Shown: positions 21,313 to 32,803, numbered from the stretch's first letter. The stretch: DNA of 64,000 nucleotides from Cladophialophora immunda (GCF_000835495.1 NW_015622544.1:3686855-3750854); one strand, 5' to 3'. Program-made: numbers and translations. Notes: generated by a model not told the origin, from the letters alone.

Positions 21313-23334
21313 ATGGTCAAAGGCCAGGTCCATCATCGAGAACAAGCTGGGCCCGACGCCCACGCGCAGTCTTCTTCACTGCGCGAGTCCCATCAACCCC
21401 CTAGAGATGCAACCTTCGAGGGCGTGCAGCTCTTTGCTCAATCACATCGACTCACACGACACGTCGACGTCTTACATAAAGCCGCGGTCATACTCCAAGG
21501 TCAACCTCCCCTGGACCACCTCGGGCTCTCCACATTGGAACAACAAGCTTTGCAGGATGAGACGGAGCGAAAATGGCGCCAACCCAAGATGCTCTATTTC
21601 ACCATCCTCGTGTGTTCGGTCGGGGCGATAGAACAAGGCTGGGCACAGACGGGCATGAACGGCGCCAACCTGTACTTCCCAAAGGCCTTCGGCATCGGGT
21701 CGAATAGCAAACATGATACGTTCATTGTCGGCCTGATCAACAGCGGCATCTATCTCAGCACGGGGCTCCTGTAAGTGTTTCTCTGCCCTGCTCGTCTCCC
21801 ATTGGCTCACCGGGCTCTGATTTGTATAGAGGTGCCTGGCTTTCGGACCCTGTCAACAATTTGCTCGGTCGGCGTGGTGCTGTCTTCTTCGGGGCCGCCC
21901 TCTGCCTCGTTGCCAACCTTGGGTCCTCTCTAAGCAAGACCTGGCCGCAGTTATTGGGTTTCCGCTTCATCCTCGGTACTGGATTGGGTATCAATGCCAG
22001 TACCGTGTCGGTGTACGCGGCTGAGTGCGCTCCTGCTGTGAGTATGCCCCCCAGTCTCGAAGAGTAGATTGACCTTGGTGGCGTTTCGTCTTCACGGACC
22101 CTCTACCGTTGCCGATGCGGACTAACCGTTGCGTAGGTCATCCGTGGCGGTCTAGCGGTATCCTGGCAGATGTGGACAGCTTTTGGACTGTTCTTGGGGT
22201 TCATTGCTAACGCCGCAGCCTACAGCGTACGTCCAAAGGCGAGTTTTAATAACATGACGAGGCTGACTTTTTGGTCAGTATGGCGACGACGCCTGGAGAC
22301 TCCAACTTGCGGCTCCTTTTATCCCAACCATACCTTTACTATTGATGTTGTACATGTGTCCCGAATCGCCGGCATGGTACGTGAAACATGGGGACCGCTA
22401 CGATCTCGCATTTCAATCACTCTGCAGATTGCGGAATAGCGAGTTGCTGGCAGCGAAGGAACTCTATGCCTCGTACATACAAAGGACGGCGAGGTTGAAA
22501 ATCGAAGACCAGAAAGACACTTCCTTCCTCCGGAAGGTTTTGGATCTTTTCATCGTGCCGCGCATCAGGCGGGCTACTACGGCTTCTTACGTTGTGATGC
22601 TATCTCAGCAGCTGTGCGGCATCAACATCATCGCCTTCTATTCATCGACCATCTTCTCGGACGCGGGGTTCTCTGACTTCGGTGCCTTGCTGGCATCCTG
22701 CGTGTTTGGGTTCATCAACTTTCTGGGGGCTTTCCCTGCCATATGGACCATGGACACACTTGGGAGGAGGTCGCTTCTCCTGCTGACGTTACCACCAATG
22801 GCGGTCACCATGCTGGCTGCCGGGCTGAGTTTCAACATCCCAGCCCACAATCCTCTGCGCTTCGGACTGCTTGCGACCTTGATATATGTCTTCTGTGCCT
22901 TGTACTCGCCGGGGATGGGGCCGGTTCCGAACAGCTATTCAGCAGAAGTGTTCCCCTTGTCGCATCGAGAGATCGGCATGAGTTTTGCGGTGGCCACGGC
23001 GAACTTTTGGGCGGCTATCCTGTCCTTGACGTTCCCGCGAATCCTCACCGCCCTCCAGTCTCAGGGAGCCTTTGCGTTGTACGCAGGACTGAATGTGGTG
23101 GCGGTGGTGCTAGTCTTCCTCTTTCTACCTGAGACCCGCCTGAAGACACTGGACGAGCTGGACGATGTCTTCTCTGTGCCTACGAGGACATTTGTGAAGT
23201 ATCAGACGACCGAGTTCTTACCTTGGCTTGTGAGACGGTATGTGATGCGAGAGAAGGAAGCCGATCTCTCACCACTGGCCGTTGACGGAGGGTATCATGA
23301 GCTCGAACAAGACGAAGATGAGCCAGAGACTTAG
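21313..23334 (+). CDS. MFS sugar/polyol-type transporter
   Basis: Plasma-membrane symporter of the MFS sugar-porter family, 603 residues, with about 12 membrane segments after a 100-residue hydrophilic N-terminus. Exons 21313..21770, 21830..22037, 22137..22226, 22279..23334, with all introns GT...AG and phases matching. Family signatures present in order are LLGRRG (loop 2-3), PESPAWYVKHG (after TM6), QLCGINIIAFYSS (TM7), DTLGRRS (loop 8-9), SAEVFPLSHREIGMS (loop 10-11) and PETRLKTLDELD (after TM12). The Gln-Leu-Cys-Gly-Ile-Asn in TM7 fits sugar or myo-inositol carriers. The substrate cannot be told from sequence; the long N-terminus and the PESPAWYVKHG form resemble fungal inositol-like porters. 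It is followed in the same direction by the hydroxyisourate hydrolase gene, but they are separate transcription units. Confidence 0.9.
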
Positions 23335-23448
23335 TACAGGCCTCGACAAAGAAAAATAGGGTATACATTTACATGAGGTCCTGGTGAGGTGTTGGTGAGC
23401 GAAACAATAGGTTCGCACCCTCCTGGCTTCGACGCTTCGTACCGTCGC

Positions 23449-23487
23449 CGATAAGCAATGATCGGCCGTAGCTTCCCCACTGATAAC
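23449..23487. promoter_or_regulatory. Two GATA-factor sites (AreA-type)
   Basis: CGATAAG at 23449-23455 and TGATAAC at 23481-23487, both matching HGATAR-type sites of the nitrogen regulator AreA/Nit2, about 200-235 bases before the ATG of the hydroxyisourate hydrolase. GATA words are frequent by chance; the value is in their pairing next to a UaY site. Confidence 0.5.
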
Positions 23488-23571
23488 GAGGAGGTGAGTC
23501 CCCTGCTTGTAAGTCACTCGGACCAGATTTTTTTTGGCGAGCTGCAACTTTCTTCTTTTGTCTCGACGTCG

Positions 23572-23585
23572 TCGGCCTCCTCCGA
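23572..23585. promoter_or_regulatory. UaY-type purine activator site
   Basis: TCGG-CCTCCT-CCGA, a perfect inverted repeat with 6-base spacer, lies about 100 bases before the hydrolase start codon. It matches the published binding consensus of UaY (TCGG-N6-CCGA), the Zn2Cys6 activator of purine catabolism in Aspergillus nidulans. Binding here is inferred. Confidence 0.65.
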
Positions 23586-23685
23586 CCGACCTGAGATTCA
23601 GCGGCGGCATATTTATTGCTCTCTTTGTCTTGCTGAGACTCGACAGTGCAACACCCTGTACCCGTTCCATACTTAGTGCTGCACA

Positions 23686-24078
23686 ATGACCTCTCCGATC
23701 ACCTGCCATGTCCTCAACACGCTGTCCGGGACTCCTGCGTCCGGGCTCAAAGCCACATTGACGCTGCTGTCGTCCAACAACGGCACGTCTGCCCAACCTG
23801 CTGTAAGCTTCGCTGCGGTCACAAATGAAGATGGACGCGTAAAAGAGTGGGAGAAATCTGCCGGCAGGAGTGTGTCGGATGTTATGGAAGGGTACAGCCA
23901 CGGAGAGCGAATCGCTTGGAGCATCAAGTTCGAGGTCGGTCCGTGGTATGAAGAGAAGGGCGTCGAGAGCTTTTGGCCCGAGGTCGAAGTCAAATTCTAT
24001 GTGAAAAAGGGCGAGCGACATTACCATGTGCCCGTATTGGTCGGTCCATGGACCTATACAACCTACAGAGGATCTTGA
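23686..24078 (+). CDS. 5-hydroxyisourate hydrolase (transthyretin-like)
   Basis: Second step of urate breakdown: hydrolyses 5-hydroxyisourate, the product of urate oxidase, to OHCU. A single exon of 130 residues, close to the usual length of the family. Key features are the N-terminal ITCHVLNTLSGTPA with the catalytic His at about residue 8, the NEDGRV loop with the conserved Arg (about 51), the YHVPVL segment with its His near 113, and the hallmark C-terminal tetrapeptide YRGS. There is no peroxisomal PTS1, since the chain ends in YRGS, and no clear PTS2, so it is probably cytosolic. The promoter holds a UaY-type dyad and GATA sites, consistent with induction by uric acid under nitrogen limitation. 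No other purine-catabolism gene lies in the window. Confidence 0.95.
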   Translation: MTSPITCHVLNTLSGTPASGLKATLTLLSSNNGTSAQPAVSFAAVTNEDGRVKEWEKSAGRSVSDVMEGYSHGERIAWSIKFEVGPWYEEKGVESFWPEVEVKFYVKKGERHYHVPVLVGPWTYTTYRGS

Positions 24079-24669
24079 GGTGCATCTCCGGACGCAGCAT
24101 GCTCGTTCTGTTTGTTGCACCGCCAAATGGCCTCCACCTCGACCCCCGGTTTCTCACTTGACTCTCAGCAATCGCCAACGCTGCTGTGTACCCCTCGAGA
24201 ATCGAACGCTCCGCATTAGGCCCTGCAAGCGCCAATGAACCTAGGGCGTTTGGCATTTCTGCGGCGCAAGAGCTTAAAACCTAGAGTTGCCACGAATCTC
24301 TAGTTCCACCGTACCCGCATATACATACAAGGATTCCCAAAAGGTTAACCGACCTGCAAGACTCTGACGAATCCGAATTCCATTGCTCCATGCTCGAAAA
24401 ACCTGCAACCCGCAACTTCCCCAGTCCTCATCCAGAGCGCTGCTGCGCTCGTCTAGGCAATCAGCACGGCAGCGTTCCAGTGCGCGGCCTCGAGTCTCTG
24501 ACTGGACCATTTTGTGGCCCTCGTGACAGACCAGCAGACCAGCTGCGGGCCCCTTTCAGCTTTCTTTAGAGAGTCGAGCATGTTGGTCGACAGAGAGGTC
24601 ATGTGGCCATTTCTGATGAAAAAAAACTTTTTTGCAGCAAGACGCTTTCCCGCCCATTGTGACGAATGG
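24079..24669. other. Intergenic, convergent
   Basis: The 3' ends of the hydrolase gene and the small minus-strand gene face each other here. Nothing else was recognised; a possible tRNA-like T-loop word near 24195 does not fold into a tRNA. Confidence 0.5.
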
Positions 24670-25135
24670 TCACCGAGACCGCTTGTAATGGGATGCAGAA
24701 GCATGTGCGAGGTTGTGCCTCCGGCTTGCATTGATGGTGACAATTTCGTTGATGTCGCAGTCCTCGTCCTCCGTGCCGCTGCTGACCCTGTTGGACATTC
24801 GCATTGTCTGTTGCCTTTCATATTGTTCCGACTGGCGTTTGAGGTCTTCTATCTGCTCCTGTGACCGGCCGTGAGCTTCTTGCTTGCCATTCATGCTAGC
24901 AACCGAGCTTACCTTGGTCAACTCTGGACCATTGATGAGGAATCCCTCTCGGCCCTGTTTGAGATCAGCTGGTGGCCTGTCGTCCGCGGGAAAGAGACCC
25001 TCATACACGATATGAATATGGCCTCACGGTGGCAGAGGGCCCCAAGAAGTACTGCAGCTGTCGAAGCACAATATGCCGAGACAGGCCATAGCCTGATATC
25101 CAGTAATCCCGGGGCGGGCTCGTTGCTTGAGGCAT
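24670..25135 (-). CDS. Small conserved fungal protein of unknown function
   Basis: A three-exon gene: 25135..25007, 24954..24913, 24858..24670, 119 residues. Intron 1 (GTATGA...GCTGATCTCAAACAG) and intron 2 (GTAAGC...CACAG) are both phase 0. Splicing gives GYGLSRHIVLRQLQYFLGP, then VRPYSYRGREGFLI, then a helix EQIEDLKRQSEQYERQQ. From memory this pattern (YWISGYGLSRH, Y-x-GREG-x-L, D/E-Q-I-x-D-L) belongs to a short protein widespread in Pezizomycotina without assigned function. The tail is Ser/Arg/His-rich and poorly conserved. Intron 1 could use a donor two bases upstream with another acceptor, but only the chosen pair keeps frame and has a well-placed branch site. No membrane segment or signal peptide. 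Confidence 0.75.
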
Positions 25136-28100
25136 TGCGGGTGTGAGAAAGGAGGTGTAGTAGTGCCAAGCAGGCACAAAACGTATATGGGCGATGGAAG
25201 AAAGCTGGCAAGAGGTAGGAGTTCGAAACCCAGGCCGACCTGACCTATGTGGATGGAGATTGTGAATTTGCTGCCATGGTAGAGACCAAAATACAGTCGA
25301 TGGTGAGAGCCTCGACCGAGATATAAGGCTTCGGAGGAGAGGGGGTACAGGGGGCAAAGTCGCCGCGGCCAATAGCCTCTGTCTAGCGATATAGCCACGG
25401 AGATTGGTCCCCCCAGCATCTTCGTGCTTGGAGTCTGAATTGCAATCCAACTTGTCATGCACCCTTCGACTAATGGTTGCCCTGCCATGGATGAAGTCTT
25501 CGACGCCTGCCGGCAGTGAGCCAATCAGCGCCGGCGACGTCAGCCGCCAGCCAATCACAGCCGCCGCCTCCTCTTTCGCACCATGAAGCCCGTTCGCCTC
25601 ACTTTGACCTCCTCTGCTGCTTCATCGACTCACCATCGCCCTCGCTCAACTCGCTCAACTCGCTCAACAAAGCCCATTCCTCCCTCCCCCTCCGAGATCA
25701 CGCTACCCAGGCGCCCGCCCAACCTTATTCCGTGCCTGTTGAGGCTGCAGAAACACGCCAATTCCTGCACACGTGTCCCCGGGCACGCCTTCGGGGCTTC
25801 TCGTTTGGGGGGCCCAGTTGCCTGCCTGGGTGGCAAACAAAATAGCACAATATCCGATCGACAGCTCTCCTTCCTCTGATGTCCTTCTCTGTGGCCCGAG
25901 TGCCAGATAATATCCGCCATGTATCTTACACCCAGAAAGATCGGACAAAAAAGATCAGCAATGCACGGAATAACACCTGCACTTAGCAACCCGCGCGCGG
26001 GTGGGCGACCCTGAACCCATCAGCCCATCAGTCCACCAGCCCACGAGCCCTGAGCCTCGGCGTCGGCGGCGACCTTTTGGCACTGGCCCAGAGTTTCCAC
26101 AGGCAATAGTCTCATTGCAACTTCTGCACCATGCAATGTGCTATGCGGGACTACCTATGCAAGCAAAGCTCTTTCTCACCGCTCAATTCTCTCGACCTCC
26201 AGGAGCAACAACCACCCACCGAATCCAGAGTCGATTCACCTTTGCACACGTGGAACTTGGTCCTGGCCCTGCTCCACCTTTCCCAGAATGTCTGAGACGT
26301 TGTGGCGGAGTTTCGTTCTCGTATCACCTTGTTTCCACAAATTGCCCTGACCGGTGCACGCCGGGCCCAATAGTCCTTCAGGCTTTTCAGAAAATGCGCC
26401 GTCACCACCGTTTCTCGAGCCTCTCACAGGCACCCGAAGCTATGCAAAATGCATCCTTTTAATCCAAGTGGATATTATTTCCTGCAGGCTTTCCTAACAC
26501 CACTCAATCTATTGAATATTGGGGTCAGCCAAGCTTGATTGGTAGCATTTTTGACCCTTTGACCGTTGTCAGAGTGCCCCAAAGTATCTCCTTTCCGATG
26601 CTCCTTCTCGGTCAAACTGTCAGTTTTCATCTCAAAAGCACACCTGTCAAGGAATGGCAATGTCGAAACACTGGTCCAATGACCAAGAGAAAACAACACC
26701 AAACCTGTTCACGGGGCAACAAGTGCCCCGAATACGTCATTCTGGCGCGCCACCAACTTGCTCAATGCCCGAAACTCGGTACATGGGACCTTGGGCCCAA
26801 GTAATCGCGTCCCCTGTGCGGGGTGTCCAATCCTGTTTTCAGGACGCACTCCTTGAAGGAGCTGACCTCTTCCATGACCAAAGATCTGCCCGGGAAAGCC
26901 TAGACACCGATCCAATCAGAGACTGCAAGGCTCCCTTTTTGGCTGATCCTCACCAAATGGAGGACAAGCTTACTTCTAAGAACTTCTATCGTTGGACCAG
27001 ATTCGGTTGGAGGAAAGAGACCTTGATATCGCACTTTATCGACCTAGTCAACTGCCGAATTGTCGCAGCGAACGTCGTAGAGCGGTTGATCTTATCTTCG
27101 AATTACCTCGCGCTTCGGCTGCCTGACAATCACTCCTCCATTCAAGGTCAACACCGCCCGCGCATCTTCCCCCAGCAGGAAATTCTCCAACCACATTTGA
27201 CGATTATGGCGATCACTTCCGCAATTATACTCGAGGCCACGGTTCTGGAAATAGATGTGACAATCTACGTGACCTGCTGCATCACAGGGAGCGAATCTAC
27301 CCGCTCTTAGCCGCACCTTGCATCTCCGGGGTATCCCATACGGACGAATTGCCGACGACATGCTACCATCCGGCCCAACGTCAGTTTCGTGGATGTCCAA
27401 GTTCTGCCCCCTTAAATATCAGCCTGACTAGTCCCTGTCACAATGCCTCACTCTCTCCTGATCGTCCCCTGATCGACCACTGTTGCATGAACTGTCTGGG
27501 GCAGTCTGTCAGCTACCCTAGAAGCCCTCTGCCCTCCAAAGTGACCTCGGCGCTTGTGAAGGGGGGTGGACTTTGAGTGGGCACGAATGCTTCATACGCA
27601 CCATGCCCTCTAGCCGTCAAAGTCGTGCCCTCGTTCCAATGTCTGAGGGACGTGACAGATGAACTGACGGCAGAAACCCTTTCAACCTCAATTTCCCAGC
27701 TTATCGAGCCAACTGAGAGACCTTATCGGGTTCTGGCCAGTCTCTTCTCAGATTCCGCTGTTTGAGCAATCGGTACGTGTAAAGGCTTTTTGGTCGTTGC
27801 AGCTGCCATGGGAACTCACGACAACTGAACCTCGAGGTGATTGGTCTACTGTGTTTGAACCCAACCCGTCTCCGAACTACATGCTTGGGGAAGTCGATCT
27901 TTGCGTGTAGGTGTGCATGCGCTCGTCGGGACGAGTTAACCGCTGCGAGAGCAGGGGCGCCAGGCGCCAATCCCAATGGACTAACTAGAATCATCTTGGC
28001 CTCCATGTCCACAGTTCTTTGTCTGTCCGCCCTGCCCTCCGACACATTGCAGGATGTGGCACCATGTCAGAAGGATGGTATCACTAATTGATGGTGCAAG

Positions 28101-30434
28101 CGGAGCCAGGACCGAGCACAACCTTCTCTGGCACCATAACTGGGCTAACTTTGTGACTGCCAGCCTCACTCTGTCATTCGCCCGCAAATATCCTCTCCCT
28201 CAACCTCGCTCGGGTGGCCTTTCGACCAATCCGGAGGGGGGTTTTCTTTTGGCTCTCCAGCATCAAATCTGTCAAGGAATTCATCCATGCACAGGAATGC
28301 CTCACTTTGACGGTGGAGCATGTCAATACCCGCGTCAAGCCGTGCTCGGACTCCTGGGCTGAAACTAGATATCTAGGTTCACCAAAGCAAGGAACTAAGG
28401 CCAAAGAGAAGCTGAGCCTGGTACAGAAAGCGCGCTCACAGGGCAATCATTCACAAATGGCGCCCGGATCAGAATTCCGAGTTGAAACAGGGTAGCGGCA
28501 ACATTGAACGTATGCTATCACTTGACAGGTATTTCGGAGAGCTTTCGTCCCCCTTGATCAAAAGCCTTCATCACACTCTTTCCAGGGAGTTGAATTGTCG
28601 ATCCGTAATTTGCGCGTCTGCAAACGCTAGGCCACCTCTTGAGCTCCCGTCTTCGCTTCCCAGCCATGGTCCTCTAGACAAATTGGTTTCCGACGTATCC
28701 GAATGAGGTCGACTTGGAATTTGTCTACAGCATCGACACCGCTGTGATTTGCGTTGCGTTTTTCAGCTGGGGTCCATCTTCTCGACGGCAAAATCTCTGC
28801 CTACATCCCTGTGGAGACAATGCGAAGTGGTTGATTACGCTGGCAATGGGCTCTGAAGAGGGCCTTGAAAAGGGCTATGAGCTGAAGGACCAAGTCCCCA
28901 GCTCCGGCGTAGTCTGGATCTCTCATTGTTCTGACTGGCTAGTTGACCCAGACCGGTGCCCGCTCACGCACGCCTTGGGACGGACAGGCTCCGATGCTCT
29001 CTGTATACCCTGGTGATGCTCTTATTACAAGGCACACATGATGTCCTTACTCACGGCCTCACGATCAAACAGCAAGGTGGCCCAGGGCGACTTGCAAGAG
29101 CCTTTCGAAAGGACAAGAACAACCGACTTTGCAAGGTGCAAGCCCCCCAGACCTGGCCCTCCGGACCACGAATCCCCCCAGCGAATCGCCCTCCTGTCCT
29201 TCTTGCTCCTCTTCTGTTCTTGCCTCACGTCCTCGTCTCATCTGACCCCCACAAGCAAGCAGCCTCTACAGAGACCCGATACTTGAAGACGGCAGGGCAG
29301 ATAGACGGGAATGGCAAAGGACAAACAGACGCACCACCAGTCATCAAGCAAGGAAGAAGGGGGTACCGCACCGGCCCCCGACTCCCGGTGGATGATGATA
29401 CCAAGAACAGAAAATCGACATGATTATATGAGAAACGGACTCTGGACGGAGTAATACTCCTGGAAATGCTCAGATTGGAAAGCACTCCAATTGACTAAAA
29501 GAGGTGATTTCGGATATCCCTCAAGGGAAGAAAGAAATCCATGGACCTGGACGTGAGTAGAGGAGAGTCGAGCTGATGTTTTTCGTCTTTGTTTCCTTCT
29601 TCCCCCTTCTCCATTTTACGTCCGTCCATCCATCCTTCCGTGCATCCGCCCTCGATCGAGTCCATGGGAAAAGACAGTGCATGAGCTGAAGAAGTGCGCT
29701 CGCACGACCCGTGAAGTCGACGAGGTTATTATTATTTATTGCCTGGCGACCCCGTTCCTCCTCCTCCTCCTCCTCCTCTACCACCACCACCAACCAATGA
29801 TTCATCCATCCGTCTCGCCCAATCCAACGTTTAGAACAAACAGCATGATCAAAAAAAGAAAAGAAAAAAAGAAAAAAGAGTGAATGAATGTCTGAATTCA
29901 GCGCCCGAGAGTTCCCTCCCCTTTTCGTTCCTGGCCCCCTGCCCGTGCGTGATTCCCACCTAACATTCCTAGTTTCTCTGCTTGCCGTGGTCCCTTCCTC
30001 GCCTCATCATCTCTACCCCCTTTCATAGCCGGAAAGGCATGTCAAGTAGCGGAGAGATCTGTGCGTGCCTGAGCCAGAAAGAGCCCAGTGGCAAAAGAAA
30101 CAAGTCCCTCATCCCAGTGAGCATGGCACCCTCTAGGCGCCGACGCTCGTCCGAAAAAATCATTCAAGGAATGAATGTACACTGAAAAAGAATGACATGA
30201 AAGCAGCATCGCAAAGCATGACATGACCAAGTAAATACACTCGCTAAGCTTCCCAAAGCCGGCCCCCATTCCAGTTCCCAAGATTCCCTAGCCCTTTCCT
30301 GTATACATCGTCCCATTTCGTTCGTCAGTCAGCTAGAATACATTTACATGTGCATGATGTTGTTCAAAAGAAGGGCTCTGGCTGTGATGCCTGTTGCATT
30401 GTCGACGTCCTCGTTGCTTTCGGAAAACATTGAT
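25136..30434. other. Gene-poor stretch, 5.3 kb
   Basis: No gene is supported. The left 450 bases are the promoter of the small minus-strand gene, with paired CCAAT boxes. The right end (about 29900-30434) is probably the 3' untranslated region of the Swi5/Ace2 gene. Open frames in between (longest 218 codons, 26654..27310) match no family and are near chance length. A CTC triplet repeat occurs at about 29757-29779 in a pyrimidine-rich area. No transposon motif was recognised. Confidence 0.5.
25521..25555 (-). promoter_or_regulatory. Paired CCAAT boxes with a CRE-like core
   Basis: GCCAATCA occurs at 25520 and again at 25550, exactly 30 bases apart, with GACGTCAG (25536-25543, bZIP/CRE-like core) between them. 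The cluster lies about 390-420 bases upstream of the start of the small conserved gene on the minus strand. A role in its transcription is inferred. Confidence 0.4.
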
Positions 30435-32645
30435 TCAGATGGAGAAGAAATCCTGCGTCGAAGGGTCCAGTCCCATCTCCATCCCGCCATAGTCGAGAAA
30501 GTTGTCGAAATCGTTCCTCTCATGCTGCTCCATCTTGATAGGCAGCTGCGGTGAATGCATGGTCGAGGTAGGATTGGTGGGCAGGTCCGAGAAATCAAAA
30601 GCCACAATGTCAGCGGCAGGTGATGAGCATGAGTGTGAAAGACTAGGCAGACTCTGTCCTGACGAGACATTCAGGGTCGCACCCAACATCGGCAATCCAT
30701 TGTCCATGGTCGGAAGATCTGGCAGCATTTGTGATCCGTCACTATGTTGCAGCTCTGGAATCTCGCCTAGCTCTGCTGGTGTCAGCTCGCGGTAGACGGG
30801 ACTAGGCTTGTTGCCTGTGGAATATCCTGGGCTGTGTGGTGGTGTGAAGGAGAACGTGTCAGGAGGAAAGCCAATCATCTGATCCATGTTCAGGAGATTA
30901 TGCTGTGGCATACCAAAGAGCGTCATGCTTTCGAAAGGTGACGTTCCACGGATGCTCAGATTGTCCATGGTCTCCGTTGGTGGTGAGCCCCAGCTCGACA
31001 TAGAGCAGCTCGATGCAGAAGATGTGTAAGGATCGTGGTGTTGCTCAGCCGTCCTCTGTCTGGTTCGATTGGCCTTCTCAAGGCGATCGTCCATTTCCGG
31101 TCGGTGCTTTCTGGGTCTGCCACGTTTCATCACCTTCTTGACAACACCATCAAAGGCACCAATACACATTCCTCTCTGCCGGTGGCGGGTCAATGCATCA
31201 TGGCGCGCGAATGAGTTTCCACATAGACAAGGGTACGGCTTTGTACCGGTGTGGATTTTCGCATGGCGTTTCAGGTCATGGCCTCGAACAAAGCATTTCT
31301 TGCAATGGTCACATCGGAATTGACGATCACCGAGATGGGTTTGGATATGTGATTTGATGTTTTCTTTCCGACCGAATCTCTTGTTGCAGTCCTCATACTT
31401 GCACACCCATTTGTTGTCCACTGGATCGGGACCTTCGATGAACTGTGCAATATCATCCAGCGTGATGTTGGTTTCCTCGATCGATGCCTCAATACCGGGT
31501 TCCAGGTTGAGGTCTGAGATTGACATACGGCGAGGGGAAAGTGCCGGTCTGCCTGGAGATGCGCTGCCAGCTGGTGCCTTCTTGGTTGAAAGGACCGGCA
31601 CTGCCACATCTTCGAGTTTGGGTACTTGAGTCTCGAGCTCATCCAGCTCTCCTGGGGTCGCTTCGACCTTGACCTTCGTCGGCTCAATTTGCTGAGCCAC
31701 TGGCGGAGTTTGAGATCGTCTCCGAGGTTCGGGCACCGGCATTTCAGCCATCTCAAACAAACCTCTAGTCGGCGTGCCCATGGGCTGTGCTCTTGGTTCT
31801 TCGTGTTCGATGATTCCTTGCAGAGACTTGCCTCGTGTCATGGGTACTGGGTAGGGTGATTGAAGGGCTGGCGACGCTTGTAATGAACGTGAATATTGAA
31901 CGGCTTGGTTATGTTGACTGAATGGAGGTGTGAGAGGGAGTTGTGCTGATCAGTCGTTAGATACGCTGTCGCCCTCTCTTGGTTATGGGAAGTACTTACC
32001 AGTCTGGATTTGATGTGAAGGTGTATGAGGTCGCAACTGGGTCTGAACCCGCAGATCTGGCTGCGACATTCTCCGATTGTCAAAGGAGATACCGACACTT
32101 TGTGGAAACTGAGGTGCTTGAGCCTCCTGGAAATATTGGAGGCTGTTCTCATCCATCAGTCCCATTGGACCAGCGTTCTGCACTGGCATATTCAGGTCGG
32201 TGAAGTATTGTTGGGAATGCGAAAATGTCATGCCTGGAGAGCTCTGTTGCATGATTGCATTCATTCTCATGTTGTCGTACGGCGACGGTGGGATTGAAGT
32301 GGTCACCGGGAACATACCACAATCTGGAGAGATGGGTAAGTCCATGTTCATGTTTGGTTGCTGCTGGCCCGGTCTTGCTATTCGTTGCTGCTGCGCTTCC
32401 CGCAAAATCTGTTGTCCGTGGATTGGTCCTAGGTTAGTCATACTTACCGTGCTGCCTTGCTGATGCTTCCGGATGGGGCTTCGTTGAAGATCGAAAGATT
32501 GACCCCGTCTGTGAAGATTGTGGCGTGGTTGTGGCGGCATTGTGGCAGAGACCTTCATGGCTTCGAAGGCTACAACGGGTGTTGAGTTCTGTCTCCGATG
32601 TAGCCTCTGTCGTTGCTGAAGAGATGAAGGTTGGTTGGACATCAT
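30435..32645 (-). CDS. swi5: Swi5/Ace2-type C2H2 transcription factor
   Basis: Sequence-specific nuclear activator of late-mitotic/G1 and cell-separation genes in yeasts. Exons 32645..32000 and 31945..30435 give 718 residues; the intron 31999..31946 (GTAAGT...GATCAG) is phase 1. Three C2H2 zinc fingers lie at about residues 395-480: CKYEDCNKRFGRKENIKSHIQTH written in parts as C-x4-C-x12-H-x3-H, then CDHCKKCFVRGHDLKRH, then CLCGNSFARHDALTRH, which is the Swi5/Ace2 arrangement. An AT-hook-like KRGRPRKHRP follows. The N-terminus has the conserved RQRLHRRQNSTP and REAQQQRIARPG blocks, then Gln/Pro-rich activator-like sequence. Start set at the first Met of MMSNQ because the frame further upstream overlaps a leader intron. 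A 39-base in-frame intron-like segment lies in exon 1. Confidence 0.92.
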
Positions 32646-32736
32646 CTTAGGCGAGATGAGTTCGAAAATGGTTGCTTGTCGAAGGGTTGTGTTGTTGTAC
32701 TTGTTGTCCGGAAATGGATCCTTCAATGGTTCGAGA

Positions 32737-32803
32737 CTGTACCAGTACCACCTTGTCAGCCTGGCATACCCTCGAAAGCCTCTGGTCCAAAGGTCCAACG
32801 TAC
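32737..32803 (-). other. 5' leader intron of the swi5-like gene
   Basis: GTACGT donor (32803), GCTGACA branch-like word and GGTACAG acceptor (32737), 67 bases, about 90 bases before the chosen start codon. Its presence argues against starting translation at the upstream in-frame Met at 32798. Confidence 0.6.

Larger units (their letters stand above)
23335..23685. other. Promoter region of hydroxyisourate hydrolase gene
   Basis: A 351-base spacer that carries two GATA sites, a UaY-type dyad and an AT-rich stretch (CATATTTATTG near 23607) before the hydrolase ATG. The regulatory sites are listed separately. Confidence 0.6.

Noticed and set aside
21313..24078. Purine transport function for the MFS gene next to the hydroxyisourate hydrolase
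   Set aside because: The protein has sugar-porter signatures, not those of the purine permease families, and its promoter lacks a UaY dyad.
24170..24260. Possible tRNA on the minus strand (T-loop word in GAATCGAAC)
   Set aside because: The flanking bases do not form a T-stem, and no A box or acceptor pairing fits. Other B-box words in the window failed likewise.
26654..27310. 218-codon frame in the gene-poor stretch
   Set aside because: Close to chance length, no conserved pattern, no supporting splice structure.
32646..32798. Longer N-terminus of the Swi5/Ace2 protein starting at 32798
   Set aside because: That frame runs through a leader intron (32803..32737); the product upstream of MMSNQ is not family-like.
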